Shown: positions 41,090 to 50,421, counted from the stretch's first letter. The stretch: 54,807 nt of DNA from an uncultured Treponema sp. (GCA_938039145.1 CALHVG010000021.1:1-54807), one strand, 5' to 3'. Translations and numbers: made by a program. Notes: generated by a model from the letters alone, not told the origin.

Positions 41090-42311
41090 ATGATTAAAAG
41101 AAATACAGGATTTTCCAATTTGTCCATGGGGTATCTGTTCCCCGAAGTTGCACGCAGAAGACGGGAGTTTGCCCAAAAAAATCCGGATGCGAAAATCATA
41201 AGCCTAAGCATCGGAAACACAACCGAACCTTTGCCGGAATGCATTGCAAAGGCTATGGCGGATTATTCCATGGGACTTGCAACAACGGAAGGCTATTCAG
41301 GTTACGGCGACGAGCAGGGAACGCCCACTTTAAGGGCAAAAATCGCTGAAGTCTGGTATAAAAATCTTTTGGATGCGGACGAAGTATTTATTTCCGACGG
41401 AGCAAAGTGCGACATTGCCCGGATTCAGACACTTTTCGGAAGAAAGACAAAAGTTGCCGTCCAAGATCCCGCATATCCTGTATATGTGGACGGCTCGGTG
41501 ATTATAGGTTCCGCAGGAAAACCGTTTTCATCTGGCTACAAAAAAGTTACGTATATGCCCTGCACACCGGAAAACAATTTTTTCCCCGACCTTACAAAAG
41601 TTCGGAAAAACAGCCTTATATATTTTTGCTCCCCGAACAATCCTACAGGAGCGTGCGCCGCAAAAGACGACTTAAAAAAACTTGTAGACTTTTCGAACAA
41701 AAACGGCTGCATAATAATTTATGATGCGGCGTACAGAGAGTTCATCAGACCCTGAACTTCCGAAAACCATATTCGAAATCGAAGGAAGCCGCACCTGCGC
41801 AATCGAAATAAACTCGTTTTCAAAGCCCGCAGGTTTTACAGGTGTCAGATTGGGCTGGTCTATAGTTCCAAAGGAACTTAAGTTTTCAGACGGAACAAGC
41901 GTAAACAAAGACTGGAACAGGGTGATGACAACCCTTTTTAACGGAGCTTCAAACGTGGCTCAGGCAGGAGGACTTGCCGCTCTTGAACCGGAAGGGCTCA
42001 ACGCCATGAAAAATATAATAGACACATACCTTGATAACGCAAAAATGATAGAAAACGCCTTAGCCCAAAGAAATTTCAAGGAAATGGGAACTGAAATATA
42101 TTACACGGGAAACAGCCCCTATGTTTGGGTAAAATTCCCCGGAAGAAAAAGCTGGGACGTCTTTGATTCTCTTTTGGAAAAATGCTTCATAGTTACAACC
42201 CCGGGTTCAGGCTTCGGCCCAAGCGGAGAATCGTTTGTGCGCTTTAGTGCATTCGGGCATCCGAGCGATGTAAAAGAAGCGGCTGAAAGGCTTTCCGAGT
42301 TTTCTTTGTAA
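41090..42311 (+). pseudogene. dapL: LL-diaminopimelate aminotransferase, interrupted by a single frameshift
   Basis: The first frame (41090-41755) and the second (to 42311) together make one full DapL of about 406 residues: GYLFPEVARRRREF, GIGNTTEPLP-like segment, GYSGYGDEQGTPTLR, FCSPNNPTGA, YDAAYREFI, then INSFSKPAGFTGVRLGW with the PLP Lys and GFGPSGESFVRFSAFG. The break is at CCC TGA (41750-41755): skipping one base restores the frame as FIRP-ELPK. DapL makes LL-diaminopimelate directly from tetrahydrodipicolinate and is normally needed for the cell wall. No other lesion is seen, so this may be a sequencing error, a recent mutation, or +1 frameshifting on CCC-U. Confidence 0.88.
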
Positions 42312-42330
42312 GAGTTATTAGGGAGGAAGG

Positions 42331-42624
42331 GCGGACATATTATAGTATCGTTCATCAGATAGCTGCTTGTATGTCCGCTCCAAGTTTTCCTTGCTGGAAA
42401 ACTTGTATAATTCATCCAGCACGAATCGGACTTGTCCGATTCGTGAGACGGGCATACGAGCGACAATCGGATGAACGATGCTTTAATATGCCCGTCACCT
42501 TCCTTGGGCACGACCAAAGGGTTTTCCCTTTGGAATCCCCATCTTGCAAGAATTGGGCGTCGCCCAATTCTTGGGACGGACATACGAGCAGCAATCGGAT
42601 GAAGGATGCCTTTTGATGTCCGTC
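42331..42624 (+). repeat. Two modular hairpin elements downstream of dapL
   Basis: The first (42331-42496) is complete: stem 0 GCGGACATA/TATGTCCGC (42331-42378), stem I CAAGTTTTCC/GGAAAACTTG (42381-42405), stem II CACGAATCGGAC/GTCCGATTCGTG (42420-42445), stem III GACGGGCATA/TATGCCCGTC (42447-42496). The second (42514-42624) has CCAAAGGG/CCCTTTGG, CAAGAATTGGGC/GCCCAATTCTTG (42547-42573) and GACGGACAT/ATGTCCGTC (42575-42624). Stem III encloses a similar interior with the core GATGAACGA (GATGAAGGA in the second); the stem-0 interior of the first contains the same core reversed. Confidence 0.85.
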
Positions 42625-42638
42625 CTTCCTCCCTCCGT

Positions 42639-42730
42639 CATTACGCTGCGGGGGTGTCCCGCATTATGCTGCGGGAGTGTCCCGCATTATGCTGCGGGGC
42701 GTATCCGCAGTATGCTGTCAGATAGCCCCG
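42639..42730 (+). repeat. Four 23-nt tandem units with GC-rich arms (array 3)
   Basis: Four consecutive 23-base units start at 42639, 42662, 42685 and 42708, each beginning CA(T/G)TA(T/C)GCTG. Units 1-2 form strong hairpins, GCGGGA/TCCCGC in unit 2. The linker CATTATGC and the period equal those of arrays 1 and 2, but the GATA/TATC arms are replaced by GCGGG/CCCGC. It lies 6 bases from the end of the HU-like gene. Confidence 0.85.
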
Positions 42731-42736
42731 CATATT

Positions 42737-43444
42737 TTAGACAACAGCCTTTAAAGTTTTATGATAATATCCCTTCTTCAAAGTTTTTGATGGGCGCGTT
42801 CCTCTACTGTCCAGCTTTGTCCGCACTTCAAGTGTAAAATCTCCTGCGGGGACAGCCGCGTCCAGCATGACGATAAGGCGGGCAGGTTTGTTCTCCACGA
42901 CCGAAGCGCAGCGCACGGCGTTTGTTCCCGATACGGCGAACACGCCCTGTTCCTCGTCTGCAGGGTCGAACTTCAGACGGCTTCCGATAATCTCCATGAC
43001 CGAGCCGATTTTTATACTGTCGGCGGAACCTGTGAGCTTGTCGGTTACGGCGGTGATATACGGGTCGGTGCTTGCCGTTTCGGTTTTGACCGTTTTTACC
43101 TTGCCGAGTGCGGTTTTTAGCGCCGTGCCCGCATTGATGTTCAAATTGACGGTGTGGCGCTTTTTATCGAAGCTGTCGTCCGCCCCGTCGAACACGCCTG
43201 CAATGCTCATACTTGTGTTGATAAGCGGCGTGTTGAGTGTGCCGCCTTCTTCAACGATAAACGAGCATTCTTCGGTGTACAGCTGCATGATAGCGACCAA
43301 GTCGGTTCTCGTAACGGTCGTTCCGCGCTTAACCATGCGGTCGATAACGTCTTCCAGCGTGAATACCTGGCTGTCGGTTACTTGAGCCATGTAATCATCC
43401 GGTTTTGCCGTGAGTAAGTTTTCACGTAAACAATACTTTAACAT
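42737..43444 (-). CDS. HU-like DNA-binding protein with a C-terminal Ig-like (DUF4469-type) domain
   Basis: The 235-residue protein has an HU/IHF-like N-terminal domain of the HU-HIG type: FTLEDVIDRMVKRGTTVTRTDLVAIMQLYTEE, EEGGTLNTPL, and SMSIAGVFDGADDSFDKKRHTVNLNINAG. The C-terminal half (from about 135; VMEIIGSRLKFDPADEEQGVF, GDFTLEVRTKL) is a beta-sandwich like DUF4469. AGGAGGAG precedes the ATG. The class is known from Bacteroidota and treponemes; its role is not settled. Here it is flanked on both sides by dense hairpin repeats, unlike any other gene of the window, and its composition is richer in G and C than its neighbours. Confidence 0.8.
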   Translation of the reverse strand: MLKYCLRENLLTAKPDDYMAQVTDSQVFTLEDVIDRMVKRGTTVTRTDLVAIMQLYTEECSFIVEEGGTLNTPLINTSMSIAGVFDGADDSFDKKRHTVNLNINAGTALKTALGKVKTVKTETASTDPYITAVTDKLTGSADSIKIGSVMEIIGSRLKFDPADEEQGVFAVSGTNAVRCASVVENKPARLIVMLDAAVPAGDFTLEVRTKLDSRGTRPSKTLKKGYYHKTLKAVV

Positions 43445-43461
43445 AGTTTTCTCCTCCTATT

Positions 43462-43994
43462 GGGGGAATGCTTCCCCCTCCTAGCTATTGTTTTTATATA
43501 AAGGGGCGGTGCCCCCTTAAACCCATTTGTTATAGGGGAAGGGAAAAAAACGTCAGGGCAGGGGTTTTTCCCTTCCCCTATGACCCCTTCCCTTTTCCTC
43601 GCACTGCTTAGGGGTGTACCCCTAAGAATCCCCTGCTTGCACGAATCGGACAGTTGTCCGATTCGTGAGACGGGCATACAGTCAATAACCAAATGAACGA
43701 CTCCTTTAATATGCCCGTCCTACTGCTTAGGGGCGAAAGCCCCTAAGCGGTTATTTGGAAGATGGGAGGGGTTATAGGGGAGGGAGGTCGGCGGAAAAAC
43801 GGCTCTTGCACCTCTAATTCCTCGCCTGCCGCCCCAAGTTTTCCTGAAAGGAAAACTTGTACAAGCCTCATCTTGCAAGAATTGGGCTCTGCCCAATTCT
43901 TGAGACGGACATCGTACCGACAGTTGGATGAACGAAGCTTTTATATGTCCGTCCTCCCTCCTCTGAAAACGGGGTTTAAGGGGAGAATCCCCTT
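43462..43994. repeat. Field of perfect hairpins and two further modular elements
   Basis: Plain hairpins: GGGGGAA/TTCCCCC (43462-43478), a 17-bp stem (43532-43548 with 43565-43581), CTTAGGGG/CCCCTAAG (43607-43626), GCTTAGGGGC-GAAA-GCCCCTAAGC (43725-43748, a GNRA loop) and AAGGGG/CCCCTT (43979-43994). Modular elements: stems II and III at 43640-43667 and 43669-43719 (GACGGGCATA again); stems I, II and III at 43835-43859, 43876-43902 and 43904-43953. Both stem-III interiors contain ATGAACGA. No gene is present; 43995-44261 shows nothing else. Confidence 0.85.
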
Positions 43995-44261
43995 TATAAA
44001 ATCTGTATCGTGTGTGTGGGGGGGGAATATAGTGCTTTGTATTGATTGGTTCAAGTGTCTCTCCTTGTTTGCGTGCATTATAACACGGTTTATGAAAGGT
44101 TTCAATTTTCCGCCGTTTATCTTGTTAAACCTGAATGTTATAGGCACTTAAAGAGCGTGCTTCTTCTATCGCTTTTTTTTTCGTAAAGCTTGCATACACG
44201 GCACATCCATACGGCATTTTCCTAAATCGGTATTTCCTGCAATGCCGTATCGGTGCGGAAT

Positions 44262-45473
44262 CTAAAACTGTGTCTTGTAACCTAGCGATATTCCGAGTCC
44301 TCTGAACCATTTTCCTCTTACTATGTCCATGACGTTCAGTTTTGCCATAAGGTTCAGGTTTCCGTTCAGCACTTTTGTTGAAAGATAGGGCGCAATTCCT
44401 ATGTTAAAATCATCAGGAAAGAACGAAGGAAAGTTTTTAAGGTCTGTGAGTTTTTTTTCTGGGAACGAAAAAGATGTGTTCACGCCGAACACGAAAATCT
44501 GATTGTTTATGTGAAAACCGTCCGTGTAAATGTTCAGTGCGGTTCCCAGCGTGTCGTCTATGAAAAGCAGGGAAGACACGGTTTCCGAAGGAAGGCTGTA
44601 AGCCGCGAGCGCAAAGTTCAGTGCGGAAATGCTCAGCCTTGGCTCTATAAGAATGTATGTCTTCACGTTTGAAAAAGAGATTTTTTTGTTGTTCTTCGAA
44701 AAAGGAATCTCGCTTGCTCCCGTCTGGACGTACATTGAAAAATTGCGAGGATTTCCCAAAAGAAGGTTTATTCCCGCCCGCCAATAAAGTTTGTTCACAA
44801 CTATGAATGCGTCGTTGTAGTATTTTGTGTTTAGCGGCGCTCCGATTCCCGTCGAAAAATCCAGTTTCATGTATCTGTAGACCATTCCGATTCTTGCGTC
44901 GATGTTGAACACGTAGCTGTCGTTCAATTCATGGTTCACGTATGCGTAAAAACCGATTGCTATGGGCTGCGAGGAAAAATGCAGAACATCTCCAAGTCCA
45001 GCTCCTATAAGCGGATATATTACAGAACCTGCCGTCCCAAGCCAACTTTCCGTAAGGCGGGACGCTATTGGATTTATTCCAAAATATCTTCTAAGGAAGA
45101 TATCCGAGCCTATCGGTTCGTACGTTCCTATAAAAAGGCTAAGATAATTTGTAAGTTCGAACCCCGAACTTCTAAAGGTGAGCGAAAGTTCGTCTATCTG
45201 GAATTTTGTGTCGATTTCCTTGAACACGGATTTTTCTATTAAGTCGGAAGTTTTTACGGTGAATTCCCCTCTGACCATCAGGTTGTCCGAAAGGTTGAAC
45301 TGACCTGCAAAAAATGTCTGGAGTTTTAGCTGCAGATCGAAATTGTCTTTTTCAGGGTCGGAACATAATGTTCCCACAGCACCTGCAAGTCCGTTGAACG
45401 ATATTTCCGCAAAGGCAGGAAAGATAAAAACGATGAGAACAGAGATAAAGCAAAAACGTCTAATTTTCTTCAT
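44262..45473 (-). CDS. Outer-membrane beta-barrel protein of unknown function
   Basis: The 403-residue protein has a signal peptide (MKKIRRFCFISVLIVFIFPAFA) and repeated amphipathic beta-strands to a terminal Phe (LGISLGYKTQF), as expected for an outer-membrane barrel. Segments such as LSLFIGTYEPIGSDIFLRRYFGI and a periodicity of about 20 residues support 14-18 strands. I recognise no named family. The start at 45473 places the signal peptide at the N-terminus; an in-frame ATG at 45524 would add 17 residues before it. It is divergent from cheA, 143 bases away. Confidence 0.65.
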   Translation of the reverse strand: MKKIRRFCFISVLIVFIFPAFAEISFNGLAGAVGTLCSDPEKDNFDLQLKLQTFFAGQFNLSDNLMVRGEFTVKTSDLIEKSVFKEIDTKFQIDELSLTFRSSGFELTNYLSLFIGTYEPIGSDIFLRRYFGINPIASRLTESWLGTAGSVIYPLIGAGLGDVLHFSSQPIAIGFYAYVNHELNDSYVFNIDARIGMVYRYMKLDFSTGIGAPLNTKYYNDAFIVVNKLYWRAGINLLLGNPRNFSMYVQTGASEIPFSKNNKKISFSNVKTYILIEPRLSISALNFALAAYSLPSETVSSLLFIDDTLGTALNIYTDGFHINNQIFVFGVNTSFSFPEKKLTDLKNFPSFFPDDFNIGIAPYLSTKVLNGNLNLMAKLNVMDIVRGKWFRGLGISLGYKTQF

Positions 45474-45580
45474 AACAGGCAGAACCGCTCCCGAAAAACA
45501 GAATTCCACCTTCATTGTCGGCAAGTTTTCTCATATCTTTAAAAGACTTGCTTATTTCTTTATTTTAATTGGATTTTCGC

Positions 45581-45608
45581 TTGAATTGTGATGATTTCGT
45601 TGTATAAT
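45581..45608 (+). promoter_or_regulatory. Promoter of the cheA operon
   Basis: TTGAAT (45581-45586) and TATAAT (45603-45608) are 16 bases apart. The -10 ends 8 bases before the cheA ATG, and only a weak AGAG lies between, so the leader is nearly absent. Confidence 0.6.
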
Positions 45609-45616
45609 ACAAGAGT

Positions 45617-48010
45617 ATGAGTGACTATCTTGATCCAAATAACGAAGAACTGCTGAAGGACTTTTTTTCCGAAGCCGAACAGCAGGTGGAGACCCTCGAA
45701 AGTAACGTTCTCGTGATAGAACACGATCCGACTAACCATGAGGCTGTAGATGAGATTTTCCGTGCGGCGCATACGCTCAAGGGCGGCTCCGCTACGGTCG
45801 AGATGAACGAGTTGTCCAGTTTTACTCATAAGGTTGAAGATGTGCTTGACGAGATTCGTTCGGACAGGCTTTCGGTTGACGAGAAGGTCGTTGACATATT
45901 GCTGTCTTCTATCGACGTGATAAAGGCGATGCTTGAAGCAAGGGCAAACGGTTCGGTGTACGAGGAGAACATCGACGACCTTGTATCAAGGCTCAAGGAA
46001 TATATTCCTGAAAAGGGAGCCAAGGGAGCAAAGTCAAAGCCTTCTGCTCCAAAAGCGGCAAAAACTGCGCCAGCAGCTCCGGCAAAAAAATCATCGTCTG
46101 GTCCGTCCCCTTTCAACTATCCTGCTATATCCGAAAGCGACTACATGGAACTGAAATCGGCGTGTGAAGGAAATCAAAAACTTTGGCTCGTTTCCGTAAA
46201 GTTTGACGAAAATAATCCCATGAATTCGGTTGGCGGAATCCAGGTGTTTGCGGCATTAAAGGCTTTGGGAAGTGTGCTTAAAACCATTCCGGACTTTGAT
46301 GCGCTCTACGAAGATCAGTTCTATGAGTTTGTATATTATTACATCGCTTCCGATGCGGACGCAGGAAAAATCGAAGATGTTGCTTTCCTTAGCGATGTTA
46401 CTCTTGTTACCGATGCCAAAATTGTTGATGGCGCTTCGGAAGGAGGAACGGGAATGGAAGAATCCGAGCCTGTTTCCGCTGCCGAGCCGGAACAGCCGAC
46501 TAAGGCTGTAGCTCAGGCTTCCGAACCTGCGGCAAAGGCTGCGCCTGAAAAGGCGGAAGAGCATAAAGCTACCCCTCAGGCGGATGCAAAAAAAGATGCC
46601 GGCTCTGTTCATGCGGTTCAGCAGGGTTCTGTTCTGCGTGTAGATTCAAGAAGAATAGATTTGCTTATGAACCTTGTAAGCGAAACCGTAATCACAAAGG
46701 CTTCGTTCAACCAGCTTGCCGCAACCTTGGGCGAAGAACTTCTTAGGTTTCAGACGGCGGAAAGCACTCTAAAAAGTTCGATACATCAGCTTTTTGAGCA
46801 GTTCCCCAGTTACCTTGAGCAGCTTCAAGAAGGAAAAAGCGTAAAAGATGTAAGGGCTTCTATTTTGGGCGAGTTCGGCGGACTTGAAAATATTTTTGAC
46901 ACCGACGATTCAGAACTCAAAAGCATTACGTCAAAACTCCGTTCTTCAACGCAGAATTTGGGTCGAATTGCCAGCGAACTTCAGGAAGGCGTAATGAAAA
47001 TCCGAATGGTTCCTATAAACCAGATTTTCAGCCGCTTCCCGCGCGTTGTTCGGGATCTTCAGCGGGATCTGAACAAAAAAGTGGAACTCATGATAGAAGG
47101 TGAGGACACGGAACTTGACAAGTCGGTGGTAGAGGACCTTCTTGATCCTATCATGCACTGTGTAAGGAATTCCGTTGACCACGGAATAGAAACTCCGGCG
47201 GAACGAAAGGCTTCCGGAAAATCGGAAAGCGGAACGGTGATTCTCAAGGCTTCCAACGAAGGAAACCTTATCGTCATAGAAATTGCCGATGACGGAGCTG
47301 GAATCGATACGGACCGTGTAAAGCAGAAGGCTATAGAAAGAGGTCTTGTGCATCCTGACAAGCAACTTACCGAGACCGAGGCGCAGCAGCTTATCTTCCT
47401 TCCGGGATTTTCCACGGCAGACAAAATTACTAACGTGTCCGGAAGAGGCGTAGGACTTGATGTCGTAAAAACGATGATCGACAAGTTGAACGGAACGGTA
47501 ACTGTCTCTTCTCAAAAAGGTCAGGGAACTACGTTCAGCATAAGGCTTCCTCTTACGTTGGCTATTATCCAGGGACTACTTGTAAGAGTTGGAAAAGAGA
47601 TTTATTCTATTCCTATTGTTTCCGTAATCGAAAGCCAGCGCATTCTTCAAAAAGACATAAAAACCATCGACAGTTACGAGGTTTTGAATGTACGAAACGA
47701 AGTTATCAGCGTGCTTCGCCTTTCGCGGCTCTTTGGAATCCAGGAAAGCCACGAGGACGAGTATTGCAATATTGTAATTGTCGGTTCGAAAGACAAGAAA
47801 GTTGGTATAATGGTTGATTCTCTTGTAGGAGAAGAGGATGTTGTTATCAAACCTCTAAGGGATCAGTTTACCAACTCGCCGGGAATTGCCGGTGCTTCGA
47901 TTCTTGGCGACGGTTCCGTTTCTTTGATTATTGATGTTTCCCAGTTGTTGGATCTTAGCGTTAAGCAGGATATTGATGCTCAACGCATGATAGACCGACC
48001 GGCTATTTAG
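45617..48010 (+). CDS. cheA: Chemotaxis histidine kinase CheA
   Basis: The 797-residue protein has all CheA domains in order. P1 HPt carries the phosphorylated His52 in FRAAHTLKGGS. A P2-like CheY-binding region follows an Ala/Lys/Pro-rich linker (about 165-265), with a second linker at about 275-330. P3 is for dimerisation. P4 is the ATPase with LMDPIMHCVRNSVDHGIE-like N box, IADDGAGID and GRGVGLDVV. P5 is the CheW-like end. It phosphorylates CheY in response to receptors such as the MCP at 17.9 kb. First gene of a four-gene operon; the next gene starts 9 bases after its stop. Confidence 0.97.
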   Translation: MSDYLDPNNEELLKDFFSEAEQQVETLESNVLVIEHDPTNHEAVDEIFRAAHTLKGGSATVEMNELSSFTHKVEDVLDEIRSDRLSVDEKVVDILLSSIDVIKAMLEARANGSVYEENIDDLVSRLKEYIPEKGAKGAKSKPSAPKAAKTAPAAPAKKSSSGPSPFNYPAISESDYMELKSACEGNQKLWLVSVKFDENNPMNSVGGIQVFAALKALGSVLKTIPDFDALYEDQFYEFVYYYIASDADAGKIEDVAFLSDVTLVTDAKIVDGASEGGTGMEESEPVSAAEPEQPTKAVAQASEPAAKAAPEKAEEHKATPQADAKKDAGSVHAVQQGSVLRVDSRRIDLLMNLVSETVITKASFNQLAATLGEELLRFQTAESTLKSSIHQLFEQFPSYLEQLQEGKSVKDVRASILGEFGGLENIFDTDDSELKSITSKLRSSTQNLGRIASELQEGVMKIRMVPINQIFSRFPRVVRDLQRDLNKKVELMIEGEDTELDKSVVEDLLDPIMHCVRNSVDHGIETPAERKASGKSESGTVILKASNEGNLIVIEIADDGAGIDTDRVKQKAIERGLVHPDKQLTETEAQQLIFLPGFSTADKITNVSGRGVGLDVVKTMIDKLNGTVTVSSQKGQGTTFSIRLPLTLAIIQGLLVRVGKEIYSIPIVSVIESQRILQKDIKTIDSYEVLNVRNEVISVLRLSRLFGIQESHEDEYCNIVIVGSKDKKVGIMVDSLVGEEDVVIKPLRDQFTNSPGIAGASILGDGSVSLIIDVSQLLDLSVKQDIDAQRMIDRPAI

Positions 48011-48019
48011 TGAGGTTAT

Positions 48020-49465
48020 ATGACTATTGATTCTATTCTTGTGTCAGATGATTCGTTCGATACACCTTTGGTTGCTGTTGCAAATGACACTTCTCAGGAA
48101 GAAGCTCGCAAGCAGCAGACCACCATTGATTTCAAGATGGTTACATTCTCTCTGTATGGAAAGGATTACGCCATTGACATAATGTATGTGAAGGAAATTG
48201 CCAAGGCGGGTAATTTTACTTATGTGCCTAATGTCCTTCCGTTTGTGGTCGGGGTGTATAACCTGCGTGGTGATATTATCCCTATCCTTGATCTTAGGAT
48301 ATTTTTCAACATCGAACTTCCCGAAAAGAACAAAATGGGATTGGAAAATCTCCTTATACTGAACGTGGCAGAACAAACGTTCGGTGTGATTGTCGACAAA
48401 ATCGACAAGGTTGTAGGTGTGCAGAAAAGCACAATCCAGCCTCCCCATCCTCTTTTCAGCGATGTGAACGTAAAATACATATCCGGCGTTGTCGAGAGCA
48501 GCAAGAGGCTTTACATTCTTCTTGATGTAGAAAGCATTTTCTCTAAAGAGACACTCGAAGGAAAAGACACAAACGTAGCCGTGGCTCAGCCGGCAAAACC
48601 GATGGCGTATAAGGCGGCTTCAAAACAGCTTCCTGCCGCTGCCGCCGGAAAAAAAACTGACGACGTAAAGAAAGTGACTCCAGAAGCGGCAAATCCTGCA
48701 CAGAGCGCTTCCAAGGCGGACGATGAAGACGGGAGAAATCTGAAGTTCATCATCGAAAGCCTCAAGTCGTACAAAAAATTCAATGTATCGGAAGTGAACG
48801 ACGAGTGGATAAAAAACCGCTATTTTGAGTGGAAGTCCGAGCGTTCCAAAGACAAAATCCAGTTCCAGTCGGAAGAGGATGCGGATATGTACTTGAAACC
48901 TTTCTGGTCTAAATGTTCCGATTCTTGGTGGACGGATGCGTATGCGGATGCGGTTTCAAAACTTCTTCCGGATAATTCTGCAAAGCAGATTGTCGTCTGG
49001 AATCCGGGTTGCGGAAAAGGTGCCGAAACATATTGTCTTGCTTGTGTGCTTGCAAAGCGTTATCCGGGTTCTAAGATTCGCATTTACGCTCAGGATATTG
49101 ACCTTCTGAACGTGTCGAACGCTCCTCTTCTTACTGTTCCTTCATCGCAGGCAGGCGGATGGCTTTCGCCGTATCTTGTGAAGAATGCGACCGGTGCAGA
49201 CACTTTCTCAAAGGATATAAAAGACAGTATAATGTTTGAATATCACGATTGCCTTCATACAAATGCGCTTCCTATGACGGACTTGATTTTTGCAAGAGAT
49301 TTGCTATCCTTCATAGAGCAGGGCGAATTGAGAGATGTTGTTACCGATTTTGAGGAAAAACTCAAGGGCAACGGATATTTGATTATCGGCGATAACGAGA
49401 AAATCAATTTCTCGGATTTTATAGAGCATTCTGTAGGTTCGCTTACAGCGTATAAAAAACAATAA
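48020..49465 (+). CDS. cheW: CheW fused to a CheR-like methyltransferase domain
   Basis: Residues about 35-185 are a CheW domain (FSLYGKDYAIDIMYVKEI, VVGVYNLRGDIIPILDLR, FGVIVDKIDKVVGV, LYILLDVESIF). After a low-complexity linker, residues about 240-481 resemble CheR: a helical start, a SAM-binding-like NPGCGKGAE (328-336), IYAQDIDLLNV and DLIFARDLLSFI. The canonical CheR motif with NYFR is not seen, so methyl transfer is uncertain; a structural role has been reported for the CheR-like part of this fusion in treponeme receptor arrays. CheW links receptors to CheA. It lies between cheA and cheX with 9-base gaps. Confidence 0.9.
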   Translation: MTIDSILVSDDSFDTPLVAVANDTSQEEARKQQTTIDFKMVTFSLYGKDYAIDIMYVKEIAKAGNFTYVPNVLPFVVGVYNLRGDIIPILDLRIFFNIELPEKNKMGLENLLILNVAEQTFGVIVDKIDKVVGVQKSTIQPPHPLFSDVNVKYISGVVESSKRLYILLDVESIFSKETLEGKDTNVAVAQPAKPMAYKAASKQLPAAAAGKKTDDVKKVTPEAANPAQSASKADDEDGRNLKFIIESLKSYKKFNVSEVNDEWIKNRYFEWKSERSKDKIQFQSEEDADMYLKPFWSKCSDSWWTDAYADAVSKLLPDNSAKQIVVWNPGCGKGAETYCLACVLAKRYPGSKIRIYAQDIDLLNVSNAPLLTVPSSQAGGWLSPYLVKNATGADTFSKDIKDSIMFEYHDCLHTNALPMTDLIFARDLLSFIEQGELRDVVTDFEEKLKGNGYLIIGDNEKINFSDFIEHSVGSLTAYKKQ

Positions 49466-49477
49466 TAGGAGTATGTG

Positions 49478-49960
49478 ATGAGAGTAGAGTATATTAATCC
49501 ATTCGTAGAGACTTCTTACAGGGTATTGAAGGAAGTCCTGGGTGGAGCCGAAGTAAAACGCGGCAATCTTTACCTAAAATCAACAGCAATGCCGATGATG
49601 GGAGTGGCAGCTCTCGTGGGGCTTGCAGGGGATGTCGAAGGTCGTGTTCTTTTTGACATGACTATGGAAACGGCGATCAATGTGGCATCGAAGATGAACG
49701 GAGAAGAACTCCCCGCATTCGACGACTTGGCAAAGGCTACAATCAGCGAACTTGCGAACCTCATTACTGCGCAGGCCGTTACCAAGTTGCATGAGCTCAA
49801 TTTCAAATTTGACCTTACACCGCCTGCTCTTTTTGCCGGTCAAAAAATGGAAATTGCGGCATTGAACGGAAGGGCGGAAAATGTGGAAGCATTGATAGTT
49901 CCTCTTATTACCGAATGTGGAAAAATAGAAGTAAACGTAGCAATACGTGAACGTGCATAA
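49478..49960 (+). CDS. cheX: CheX, CheY-phosphate phosphatase
   Basis: The 160-residue protein matches CheX: YINPFVETSYRVLKEVL at the N-terminus, GLAGDVEGRVLFDMT, and the catalytic ExxN helix ISELANLI (Glu91, Asn94). It removes phosphate from CheY-P, the role CheZ plays in enterobacteria. AGGAG (49467-49471) is 6 bases before ATG 49478; a GTG directly before it is possible but less well placed. It is the third gene of the chemotaxis operon, followed by cheY after 17 bases. Confidence 0.94.
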   Translation: MRVEYINPFVETSYRVLKEVLGGAEVKRGNLYLKSTAMPMMGVAALVGLAGDVEGRVLFDMTMETAINVASKMNGEELPAFDDLAKATISELANLITAQAVTKLHELNFKFDLTPPALFAGQKMEIAALNGRAENVEALIVPLITECGKIEVNVAIRERA

Positions 49961-49977
49961 AAAATTAGGAGAAAAAT

Positions 49978-50412
49978 ATGAAAACATTGAACGGCTTTCC
50001 TACAATCAACGAGCGTCCCCCGGAGGGGCTTAAAGACGATGGAACAACCTACAGGGTTATGATTGTCGATGACTCCATGTTCGTTGCGAAACAGTTAGGT
50101 CAAATCCTTGCAAGCGAAGGATACGAGGTTGTTGCGACAGCGGCTGACGGAAAAGAAGGCGTTGACAAATACAAGGAACTCGCTCCGAATATCGATTTGG
50201 TCACCATGGATATAACCATGCCTAGAATGGACGGAATCACAGCGTTGGAGCAGATTATGACCTTCGACAAAAACGCCAGGGTCGTGATGGTAAGTGCTCT
50301 TGGAAAAGAAGAACTTGTAAAAAAGTCCCTTCTGCTTGGAGCCAAAAACTATATAATAAAGCCTCTTGACAGGAAGAAGGTTCTTGAAAGAATCTCTACT
50401 TGTCTAAAATAA
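49978..50412 (+). CDS. cheY: Chemotaxis response regulator CheY
   Basis: The 144-residue receiver domain has the acidic pair in IVDDSMFVAKQ, the phospho-acceptor Asp78 in LVTMDITMPRMDG, a Ser in MVSALG and the Lys in IIKPLDR. An N-terminal extension of about 22 residues precedes the domain (NGFPTINERPPEGLKDDG), longer than in E. coli CheY. There is no output domain; CheY-P would bind the flagellar switch. AGGAG precedes the ATG. The operon ends at the terminator at 50422. Confidence 0.95.
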   Translation: MKTLNGFPTINERPPEGLKDDGTTYRVMIVDDSMFVAKQLGQILASEGYEVVATAADGKEGVDKYKELAPNIDLVTMDITMPRMDGITALEQIMTFDKNARVVMVSALGKEELVKKSLLLGAKNYIIKPLDRKKVLERISTCLK

Positions 50413-50421
50413 CGATTTTTG

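Noticed and set aside
40884..41093. Small gene between pncB and dapL
   Set aside because: The frame overlaps the dapL start, has no SD and no recognisable features.
41750..41755. Selenocysteine read-through of the TGA in dapL
   Set aside because: Reading TGA as an amino acid continues a frame with no similarity to DapL; only a +1 shift restores homology.
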